This document shows, piece after piece, positions 1-5,322 of a stretch of DNA of 15,605 nt. Origin of the DNA: DASXRU01 sp039933315 (GTDB lineage Bacteria; Acidobacteriota; Blastocatellia; Pyrinomonadales; Pyrinomonadaceae); the NCBI GenBank assembly GCA_039933315.1, contig JBDTOI010000093.1:1-15605 (forward strand), written 5' to 3'. A model generated the notes under the pieces. That model saw nothing but the letters and a program-made list of their open reading frames with translations, was not told the DNA's origin and searched no databases. Every line of letters starts with the position of its first letter. Within the stretch, counting starts at the first letter, position 1. The translations under genes and the position numbers were made by a program.

Positions 1-28
1 CGCAATCCGGATTCCCCAATCGATGGGC

Positions 29-48
29 CCGCCCGCTACCGCAGGCGG
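29..48. repeat. Small GC-rich hairpin downstream of rplI, possible REP-like element
   Basis: A 5-bp stem (ccgcc at 29-33, ggcgg at 44-48) encloses a 10-nt loop in the 123 nt that follow the rplI stop codon. On the minus strand the loop carries GGTAG, a GTAG of the kind that heads REP palindromes. There is no T-tract on the minus-strand side, so a rho-independent terminator for rplI is not supported. The rest of 1-123 holds nothing I can name. Only one copy is present here, so its status as a dispersed repeat is a guess. Confidence 0.3.
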
Positions 49-123
49 TTCTGACGCACTATACTATGCGAGGGCAATGGCCGGGCGGAAAGGTGGGATT
101 TATCTTTTTACTGAGGGAATATT

Positions 124-657
124 TCAGGCTTCTGCTTCGTTTGCGTTTTCGGATTCAGCCTGGTCGGGGGCGGTCGCCGTTTGTTTCACCGGTTCGGCGA
201 CTTCGCCTTCCCCGCTGATCCTGACCGGCAGATCGATTACGACCTCACGATGCAGCCTTACCGGGACAGTAAACTCGCCTGGAGTCTTGATTGGTTCGCG
301 CAGGCTAATGCGGCGGCGATCAATTTCGTATCCCTTGTCCTTCAAAGCCTGGGCGATATCCATCGAGGTCACCGAGCCGTAAAGGAGACCAAGCTCGCCC
401 ACTTTCCGTTCAAAGTTTAAGCTGAGCGATCGCATTTGATCTGCCTGCGCTTCGGCGCCGGAGCGGTCCTTGACCTCGCGCTTTACCAACGCCGCGCGTT
501 CCGATTCGATCTGTTTGACATTACTGGCCGTGGCTTCGACTGCCAGCTTGCGCGGCAGCAGATAGTTGCGCGCATACCCGGCTTTGACGCGAACAACTTC
601 ACCGCGCGCGCCCAGGTCGTCGATATCTTCGCGCAAGAGCACTTTCTTGTGTGGCAT
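124..657 (-). CDS. rplI: 50S ribosomal protein bL9
   Basis: This is bL9, the large-subunit protein whose two globular domains are joined by a long helix and which binds 23S rRNA near the L1 stalk base. The N-terminal domain carries the family signature GYARNYLLPRKLA at residues 27-39. The connecting helix covers about 41-75, and the C-terminal rRNA-binding domain about 77-147, ending in VPVRLHREVVIDLPVRI. At 177 residues it exceeds the usual ~148-150 because of an acidic Ala/Glu-rich tail (about 148-177). The ATG start is supported by AGGGG placed 7 nt upstream. It lies 15 nt after rpsR and is the last gene of the rpsF-rpsR-rplI group. Confidence 0.97.
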   Translation of the reverse strand: MPHKKVLLREDIDDLGARGEVVRVKAGYARNYLLPRKLAVEATASNVKQIESERAALVKREVKDRSGAEAQADQMRSLSLNFERKVGELGLLYGSVTSMDIAQALKDKGYEIDRRRISLREPIKTPGEFTVPVRLHREVVIDLPVRISGEGEVAEPVKQTATAPDQAESENANEAEA

Positions 658-672
658 GTTAATTCCCCTGTC

Positions 673-996
673 TTAGTCTGCTGCGTATGGGAGCAACGCG
701 ATATTACGGGCGCGCTTGATCGCTTCGGCCAGCATGCGCTGATGTGTCGCGCACGAGCCGGAGATCCGGCGGGGCACAATCTTGCCGCGCTCCGGTATGT
801 AGTTCTGCAGCAGCTTCACATCTTTGAAGTCAATTAAATCCGTCTTCTCAATGCAGAAGCGGCAAATCTTGCGACGATGCATGCGGCGACCACCGCCACC
901 ACGCCCGCCGCCGCGCCCACCACGCGAGTCCCCGTCATAATCGCGTTCAAAGCGGCTGTCAAAGCGGCTTTCCCGATCATCGTAATTGCTGGACAT
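673..996 (-). CDS. rpsR: 30S ribosomal protein bS18, zinc-site form with Gly/Arg-rich N-terminal extension
   Basis: bS18 pairs with bS6 on the platform of the small subunit. The core (about residues 41-107) has CRFC at 45-48, FKDVKLLQNYIPERGKIVPRRISG, CATH at 82-85, and the family ending AIKRARNIALLPY. C45, C48, C82 and H85 fit the C-x2-C/C-x2-H arrangement of zinc-binding (C+) bS18 paralogues; zinc binding itself is inferred. Before the core lies a 38-residue extension, first Asp/Arg/Ser-rich and then nearly pure Gly/Arg (about 25-38), giving 107 residues against the usual 70-90. GGAGA lies just before the ATG at 996. An internal ATG at residue 39 would give a conventional length but lacks an obvious ribosome-binding site. 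The gene that so often sits upstream, ssb, is absent. Confidence 0.95.
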   Translation of the reverse strand: MSSNYDDRESRFDSRFERDYDGDSRGGRGGGRGGGGRRMHRRKICRFCIEKTDLIDFKDVKLLQNYIPERGKIVPRRISGSCATHQRMLAEAIKRARNIALLPYAAD

Positions 997-1163
997 ATTC
1001 TCCTCTATCCTTCTGTAACTTCAGCGCTCTCTCGCTTTCGCTCTTATCGTTCACCCTCAAATTGGCGCTTGCGCTTTGTTGTTGGCCCTTCGAATTGGTG
1101 CCGCCTTGCCGTTAAGCACTTGGGCTCTTATTTGCTTCTGGGGCTTGGGGTCTTCTTTCTGAG

Positions 1164-1186
1164 ATCTCAAATTTCAAATCTGAGAT
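1164..1186. repeat. AT-rich palindrome in the rpsF-rpsR gap
   Basis: The 227-nt gap between rpsF and rpsR (997-1223) contains no credible gene. Its clearest structure is a palindrome with a 10-bp stem, including one G-T wobble, and a 3-nt loop. The stem is built from ATCTCA-type and AAATTT-type segments. On the minus strand the sequence after it is purine-rich (CTCAGAAAGAAG), so it is not a classic terminator. It may be a small dispersed repeat or an mRNA-stabilising or processing hairpin between two ribosomal protein genes. The rest of the gap shows nothing further. Confidence 0.5.
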
Positions 1187-1223
1187 TCTGAAAGGCGCTA
1201 ACCAACCCCAGCACACACCCTCA

Positions 1224-1643
1224 TCATGCACCTTCATCAAAAGCCGCTTCAGGTGCCGCCGAGCTGCTCACTTGCGAACCCTTGCCTGAGGGCCGCTTGG
1301 CAGCCTTGCGCGCCCGCTTGGCCTGAAACTTCTCCGCCCGCCGCCGATCCTCGTCAACCCTGACCGTGATGTAGCGAATAATGCGATCGCTCACGCGCAT
1401 GCGCCGCTCCAGCTCGGCAATCTCTCGCCCCGACCCTTCGATTTCAAAGAGGACATAGGTGCCTTCATTCTTGCGGCCTATCGGGTAAGCCAACTTCCGT
1501 TTACCCATGGTCTCCGCCTTGGTGATGCTGCCACCCTGGTCGGTGATGATGCGCTGAAAACTCTCGCTCAGCTGCGCGACCTCGTCATCGGCCGCACCCG
1601 AGTCGATGATGAACATTATTTCGTAAACTCTATTTGCTGCCAA
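1224..1643 (-). CDS. rpsF: 30S ribosomal protein bS6
   Basis: bS6 binds 16S rRNA together with bS18 in the central domain of the small subunit. The fold is recognisable from RVYEIMFIIDSGA at 5-17, the GKRKLAYPIGRKNEGTYVLFEIEG stretch at 47-70, and the RMRVSDRIIRYITVRVDED helix/strand at 81-99. A basic then small-residue tail (about 100-139) extends it past the usual ~95-110 residues, as in many bS6 proteins. Initiation is at TTG: the reading begins at 1643 with a perfect AGGAGG (1651-1656) 7 nt upstream, and the next in-frame ATG would remove the first beta strand. The SD directly follows the pth stop codon, so the two genes are probably coupled. Confidence 0.95.
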   Translation of the reverse strand: MAANRVYEIMFIIDSGAADDEVAQLSESFQRIITDQGGSITKAETMGKRKLAYPIGRKNEGTYVLFEIEGSGREIAELERRMRVSDRIIRYITVRVDEDRRRAEKFQAKRARKAAKRPSGKGSQVSSSAAPEAAFDEGA

Positions 1644-1650
1644 AACTAAT

Positions 1651-1656
1651 CCTCCT
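1651..1656 (-). promoter_or_regulatory. Shine-Dalgarno that fixes the TTG start of rpsF
   Basis: On the minus strand AGGAGG lies 7 nt before a TTG codon and begins with the last base of the pth stop codon (TGAGGAGG). No ATG or GTG is at a suitable distance, so this site decides the start of rpsF and ties its translation to that of pth. Confidence 0.85.
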
Positions 1657-2216
1657 CAATTGAACAACGACATGGCCTTCTCTACGCCCTCTCTCAATAT
1701 CACCTGCACCGCCTCTCGACCGCGTTGCAAAACCTCTTCCACCTGCGCCCTCTGATTTTTGGGAAACTCACTCAGCACAAAACTCTTCGTTTCGCTGACC
1801 TCGTGCTCCGGTTGAATCCCAATTCGGAGTCGAATGAATTCGTCCGTACCCAGCGCCGCGATTACCGACTTCAGGCCATTGTGCCCGCCGGCGCTGCCCC
1901 GCGCCCTGATCCTTATCGTTCCGAGAGGCAAAGCCAGGTCATCACTAACTACGATCAACCCCGCGCCGCTTTCAACCTCATGCTTGGCCTTCAAGCACGC
2001 GACCGCTTCCCCGCTCAGGTTCATGTAAGTCTGCGGTTTAGCCAGCAACACCCTCTCGGCGCCCACCTCCGCATTCCCCACCAGCGACCGGCACTCGCTG
2101 CGCTTTACAGATGCGCGAGCTTCCCCGGCAATCCTGTCAATGAGCATAAAGCCGAGGTTGTGCCGCGACCACTCGTACTCCGCGCCCGGATTCCCCAGCC
2201 CCACAATGAGACGCAT
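1656..2216 (-). CDS. pth: Peptidyl-tRNA hydrolase
   Basis: Pth cleaves the ester bond of peptidyl-tRNAs that drop off the ribosome, recycling tRNA in the cytoplasm. The protein has the family start MRLIVGLGNPG, with N9 and catalytic H19 (SRHNLGF). It also has the PQTYMNLSGE motif at 61-70, D92 in VVSDDLALPLG, and GSAGGHNGLKS at 107-117 with the tRNA-contacting N113. The length of 186 residues is typical. The start ATG is standard for the family, but no good SD is visible: the 33-nt repeat arm at 2219-2251 takes up the leader immediately before the start. It is followed after 12 nt by rpsF. The rplY-pth neighbourhood is common in bacteria. Confidence 0.96.
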   Translation of the reverse strand: MRLIVGLGNPGAEYEWSRHNLGFMLIDRIAGEARASVKRSECRSLVGNAEVGAERVLLAKPQTYMNLSGEAVACLKAKHEVESGAGLIVVSDDLALPLGTIRIRARGSAGGHNGLKSVIAALGTDEFIRLRIGIQPEHEVSETKSFVLSEFPKNQRAQVEEVLQRGREAVQVILREGVEKAMSLFN

Positions 2217-2218
2217 GG

Positions 2219-2364
2219 CATTGCCGATTTCCTATTTCCGATTGCCGATTTTCCAGCGCCATCTCAGCGCAACCTGAATCGCCGTACTGCGATCTCATCA
2301 AGCGGCCAGGTAATCAACGATCCCCTGTTGCAAATCGGCAATTGGCAATTGGAAATCGGCAATG
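2219..2364. repeat. 33-bp inverted repeat filling the ends of the rplY-pth gap
   Basis: Arms 2219-2251 and 2332-2364 are reverse complements at 30 of 33 positions, separated by 80 nt. They are built from short variants of ATCGGCAAT and TTGGAAATCGGC, so each arm is also internally repetitive. One arm ends at the last base before the rplY stop codon, and the other lies 2 nt from the pth start. The message could fold into a long hairpin that places the pth start at its base. It is either a small mobile (MITE-like) or dispersed repeat element, or a regulatory or processing structure. No open reading frame of its own is present. Confidence 0.75.
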
Positions 2365-3057
2365 TTATTCCTTCTTGCCCTTGTCCTTCTCCGGTTCGGC
2401 GCCTTCCTCGTCTTCCTTCTTGCCCTTACCGATTAGTTCGGGCTCAGCCGGCGCTTCCGCATCCACCACCGGCGCCTCAACCACTTCTTCCTTCACGAAG
2501 CCAACGGTCGCAATCACACTCTCCGGTGATTCCAGAATCTCGATCTTCTCGTTGGGCGGGATATCCGAGATGTGCAGCACGTCGTGCACTCCCAGGTGCG
2601 ATACATCAACGTTAATCGACTCGGGGATGTCACGCGGATCGCAACGAATCTCGATCTCCCTGAGGATTTGTTCGAGGATGCCCTGCTCCTCGCGTACCCC
2701 AACCGGCTCGCCAATCAGGTGGATCGACACGGTGACTTCGATCTTTTCGCCGCTCACCAGCCGGCGAAAGTCGGCATGGATCAGGCGCCCGCGGATCGGA
2801 TCGATCTGACGATCGTGAAACATGACTTCGCTGGACCCCACGCCGTCTACGTCCAGCGTAAAGATGGTATTGCGACCCGAGTCTGAGCGCAGAATCGCCG
2901 CCAGATCCTTGAGCGGCGCTGCTGCTGCAACCGTTCCACCCTCGCCACCATAGATTGTCACCGGCACGTGTCCGTCGCGGCGCGTCCTGCGCGCATCATT
3001 CTTGCCCCGGCCATCGCGCACCCTGGCGCGCACGGTAATCTCTTTTTTGTCTGCCAT
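2365..3057 (-). CDS. rplY: 50S ribosomal protein bL25, long CTC form
   Basis: This is the long (CTC/TL5-type) form of bL25, which binds 5S rRNA in the central protuberance. Residues about 5-95 form the L25 RNA-binding domain (TVRARVRDGRGKNDARRTRRDG, then VPVTIYGG and HADFRRL). Residues about 100-188 are the C-terminal beta domain (KIEVTVSIHLIGEPVGV, EIEIRCDPRDIPESINVDVSHL). A charged Lys/Glu tail runs from about 189 to 230. I place the start at the ATG at 3057 (MADKKEITVRA, 230 residues), because the family begins here. An 11-residue upstream extension is open but would begin inside the large leader stem-loop. The SD is weak (AAGAG). It lies downstream of prs and upstream of pth. Confidence 0.93.
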   Translation of the reverse strand: MADKKEITVRARVRDGRGKNDARRTRRDGHVPVTIYGGEGGTVAAAAPLKDLAAILRSDSGRNTIFTLDVDGVGSSEVMFHDRQIDPIRGRLIHADFRRLVSGEKIEVTVSIHLIGEPVGVREEQGILEQILREIEIRCDPRDIPESINVDVSHLGVHDVLHISDIPPNEKIEILESPESVIATVGFVKEEVVEAPVVDAEAPAEPELIGKGKKEDEEGAEPEKDKGKKE

Positions 3058-3080
3058 AATTCGCTCTTTTCTAAAACGTT

Positions 3081-3182
3081 CAGCGATCAATTCCGGGTTC
3101 AGAATTCAAGCATTACTGCCGCAACCCGGGGGGTTGAATTCTGCACCAGAATTGATCGCTGATGGTCTTTCCCAGCCATCAG
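3081..3182 (-). promoter_or_regulatory. Large stem-loop, with alternative pairings, in the rplY leader
   Basis: The 171-nt gap between prs and rplY holds a long inverted repeat. Positions 3081-3093 pair perfectly with 3149-3161 (13 bp), and after a small internal loop 3100-3109 pair with 3134-3143 (10 bp). Two other stems compete with it. CTGATGG/CCATCAG (3159-3165 with 3176-3182) shares its first bases with the base of the big stem. AACCCGG/CCGGGTT (3093-3099 with 3123-3129) uses the region between the two helices. The structure ends about 24 nt before the rplY start. It might be an autoregulatory r-protein leader, an RNA-processing site or simply a repeat. The pairing is seen; a function is not. 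Confidence 0.5.
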
Positions 3183-3228
3183 TGTTTGCCCTTCATGCCT
3201 TTACCACGACAGACTTTGGCGGCCTGCC

Positions 3229-4176
3229 TTACACAAAGAGCGAAGAGACGCTGGTCTCCTCGTGGATCGACTTGATCGCATTCGCTAAAAGTGGCGCTAT
3301 ACTTAGTACCTTAATCTTCTTCGAATCGCAAGCGCGGTCGTGCAGGGGAATCGTGTTCGTGACCACGATTTGCTCGATATCCGACGCCTCCAGATGATCG
3401 ATGGCTTCACCGGAAAGCACCGCATGCGTGAAACATGCATGGATCCGTTTAGCTCCTGCTTCCTTGAGGGCTTTTGAGACTTTCGTCAGCGAGCCCCCGG
3501 TGTCGCACATATCATCCACTATCAAACAACTGCGTCCCTCCACGTCACCAACCACGTTCATCACTTCCGCCACATTCGCCTTCTCCCGGCGCTTATCACA
3601 GAGCGCGAGGTCGGCATCCAGCCGCTTGGCATAGGCGCGGGCGCGTTCGGCTCCCCCGGTGTCCGGCGCTACCACGGTCAGGTTGGGCAGCAGGTGCTGC
3701 TGATAGTAACCAATCATCACCGGCGCCGAATACAAGTGGTCCACCGGTATATCAAAGAACCCCTGGATCTGAGCGGCGTGCAAATCCATCGTCAGGACTC
3801 GCTGCGCGCCGGCTACGGTCAACAGATTGGCTACCAGCTTGGCCGAGATAGGAACGCGGGGCCGATCCTTCTTGTCGGAGCGCGCGTAGCCATAATATGG
3901 AATCACGGCTGTCACTCGTTCCGCTGACGAACGACGAAACGCGTCGAGCATCACGAGTAATTCCATCAGGTTCGAATCGGTCGGCGGACAAGTTGGCTGG
4001 ACGATGAACACATCGCCGCCGCGAACGTTCTCTTCGATCTGGAAGTTAAACTCCCCGTCAGAAAAACGTTCCGCCGTAGCCCGCCCCGGATCGCAGCTCA
4101 GCTCGTGACATATCTCTTCAGCGAGTGCGCGATGCGCGTTGCCCGCGAAGATTTTGATGCCGCCCGTCGTGCTCAT
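3229..4176 (-). CDS. prs: Ribose-phosphate pyrophosphokinase (PRPP synthetase)
   Basis: Prs transfers pyrophosphate from ATP to ribose-5-phosphate, giving PRPP for purine, pyrimidine, histidine, tryptophan and NAD synthesis. Visible signatures are ERFSDGEFNFQIEENVRG at 36-53, and the family signature around LTMDLHAAQIQGFFDIPVDHL (128-148). The catalytic Lys/Arg pair is in CDKRREKANV (K195, R197). The PRPP loop is LIVDDMCDTGGSL (218-230). At 315 residues it is the normal length for the class I enzyme. The ATG start has no strong SD, and the palindrome pair at 4181-4250 occupies almost all the sequence between it and tRNA-Gln. It is probably co-transcribed with ispE and the tRNA. Confidence 0.97.
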   Translation of the reverse strand: MSTTGGIKIFAGNAHRALAEEICHELSCDPGRATAERFSDGEFNFQIEENVRGGDVFIVQPTCPPTDSNLMELLVMLDAFRRSSAERVTAVIPYYGYARSDKKDRPRVPISAKLVANLLTVAGAQRVLTMDLHAAQIQGFFDIPVDHLYSAPVMIGYYQQHLLPNLTVVAPDTGGAERARAYAKRLDADLALCDKRREKANVAEVMNVVGDVEGRSCLIVDDMCDTGGSLTKVSKALKEAGAKRIHACFTHAVLSGEAIDHLEASDIEQIVVTNTIPLHDRACDSKKIKVLSIAPLLANAIKSIHEETSVSSLFV

Positions 4177-4180
4177 CTTT

Positions 4181-4250
4181 CAGTAGCACAGACTTCACTC
4201 TGTGCAGCTTGCCGTTCGCGCAAATCCACAGACTGAAGTCTGTGCTACTG
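4181..4250. repeat. REPIN-like pair of GTAG-headed palindromes between tRNA-Gln and prs
   Basis: The outer 17 nt at each end (4181-4197 and 4234-4250) are exact reverse complements. Each end carries a GTAG tetranucleotide pointing inwards from the outside: GTAG at 4183-4186 and, on the minus strand, 4245-4248. Each GTAG leads straight into a hairpin: 4186-4205 has a 7-bp stem with loop CTTCAC, and 4227-4244 is a near-perfect 18-nt palindrome. GTAG followed by an imperfect palindrome, present as two inverted copies with a short spacer, is the layout of REP elements in a REPIN, which are mobilised by RAYT (TnpA-REP) transposases. No such transposase lies in this window. Confidence 0.7.
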
Positions 4251-4254
4251 CATT

Positions 4255-4329
4255 TGGCTGGGGCGGAAGGATTCGAACCTACGAATGCCGGATCCAAAGA
4301 CCGGTGCCTTACCACTTGGCGACGCCCCA
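4255..4329 (-). tRNA. tRNA-Gln (anticodon UUG), CCA encoded
   Basis: The 75-nt minus-strand sequence folds as a cloverleaf. It has a 7-bp acceptor stem TGGGGCG/CGCCCCA with discriminator G and encoded CCA. The D arm contains AAGTGGTAA, the anticodon loop is CTTTGGA with UUG at positions 34-36, and the T loop is TTCGAAT. The acceptor and D arm closely match known bacterial tRNA-Gln. Two U-U appositions are visible, one closing the anticodon stem (31-39) and one in the T stem (50-64). The 5' end lies only 3 nt after the ispE stop codon, so maturation must proceed by cleavage from the ispE message. No promoter of its own is seen. Confidence 0.96.
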
Positions 4330-4332
4330 AAG

Positions 4333-5262
4333 TTAATCAGCGGCAGGGCGACTAGGCATCTCGCTACCTGGCTCCATCGCCCTCGTATGTCGTTCCCGCC
4401 CGACTGTCGTACAAGGAAAGAGGCGCCAACCGGCTTCCATCTCTATGGCCTGAATGGCGCGCTCCTGCGCTTCCTGATGTTCAAGAACCCCAAAAACGCT
4501 CGCCCCGCTTCCGGCTAACAGTGCGTGACGAGCACCCGCCTTTACCAGCGCAGCCTTCGCCCTTTCGATTTCCGGGTGGGAACGAAATACCACCGATTCA
4601 AAATCGTTTTTCAGCCCGTACGGATAAGAAAGATCAAAATCAGCAGGTCCGCGAGAACTTGAAAGAATAGTGTCGCGCTTAACCGTTGTCAAGGAGGGGG
4701 CGTTTAGCGAATCATACGCCATTTTGGTTGATACTTTCGTGTTCGGCATCAGCACCAGCAGGAATTTCGCAGGTGCATCGGTGAGTGGCTTTATCTCTGT
4801 TCCGGTGCCAAGCCCGAGAGCAGTGCCGCCATACAAAAAGAAGGGCACGTCAGCTCCCAACTGCGCGGCTACTTCCCCAAGTTGATCCGCACTCAGCTTC
4901 AAATCCCAGATATGATTCAGGCCTATCAAGGCAACCGCGGCATCCGACGATCCTCCGCCTAATCCGCTGCCTACCGGAATGCGTTTTTCCAGGTGTATCA
5001 GCGCGCCCTCGGCGACGGAATAGCGCGACTTCAGAGCATGCGCTGCGCGACTGACAAGGTTCGAACGATCACCCGGCAGATCAGGATCATCGCAGGAGCA
5101 CGTAATATGAGGATCCGCTGAGCCCCAGAAGCTCAAAGTGTCATGAAGAGTAACTGTCTGAAGCACAGTCTCTATCTGATGATACCCATCGGGACGCCGC
5201 CCCAGTACGTTGAGCATCCAGTTAATTTTCGCAAACGCGGGAAGCTTCAGGATCCTGAGCAA
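4333..5262 (-). CDS. ispE: 4-diphosphocytidyl-2-C-methyl-D-erythritol kinase
   Basis: IspE phosphorylates the 2-hydroxyl of CDP-methylerythritol in the MEP pathway for isoprenoid precursors. It is a GHMP kinase. Lys12 in PAFAKINWMLNVLG and Asp138 in LGADVPFFLYGG are the expected catalytic pair. PVGSGLGGGSSDAAV (96-110) is the ATP-binding glycine-rich motif, and LLAGSGASVFG (248-258) is the third GHMP motif. The length of 309 residues is slightly above the usual ~285-300, from a Pro/Arg-rich C-terminus. The start is TTG at 5262, the only initiator before the essential PAFAKIN segment; its SD is poor (AAAGG about 12 nt away). It lies 60 nt after the TPR gene and directly before tRNA-Gln. Confidence 0.95.
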   Translation of the reverse strand: MLRILKLPAFAKINWMLNVLGRRPDGYHQIETVLQTVTLHDTLSFWGSADPHITCSCDDPDLPGDRSNLVSRAAHALKSRYSVAEGALIHLEKRIPVGSGLGGGSSDAAVALIGLNHIWDLKLSADQLGEVAAQLGADVPFFLYGGTALGLGTGTEIKPLTDAPAKFLLVLMPNTKVSTKMAYDSLNAPSLTTVKRDTILSSSRGPADFDLSYPYGLKNDFESVVFRSHPEIERAKAALVKAGARHALLAGSGASVFGVLEHQEAQERAIQAIEMEAGWRLFPCTTVGRERHTRAMEPGSEMPSRPAAD

Positions 5263-5322
5263 GGGAAGACGAGGCCTTTCTCTATCGAGGACTACCTGGA
5301 GTGATTGTGGGCACGGGCGTTG

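Noticed and set aside
55..75. Possible promoter on the minus strand with a TATAGT-like -10 downstream of rplI
   Set aside because: No acceptable -35 hexamer lies at 16-18 nt, and no downstream gene is within the window to support it.
1725..2615. A 296-codon plus-strand open frame across pth and rplY
   Set aside because: It is antisense to two certain genes, crosses the inverted repeat, and its translation is Pro/Arg/Leu-rich without any domain; it arises from the GC-rich codon pattern of the opposite strand.
3058..3090. Extension of rplY by 11 residues to 3090
   Set aside because: It would start within the leader stem-loop, and the family N-terminus matches the ATG at 3057.
4181..4250. CRISPR repeat or terminator interpretation of the palindrome pair upstream of prs
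   Set aside because: There is no direct repeat with regular spacers, and neither hairpin is followed by a T-tract on the transcribed strand.
4333..4518. Plus-strand frames overlapping tRNA-Gln and ispE
   Set aside because: They are antisense to a recognised tRNA and a certain kinase gene, with no ribosome-binding site or domain.
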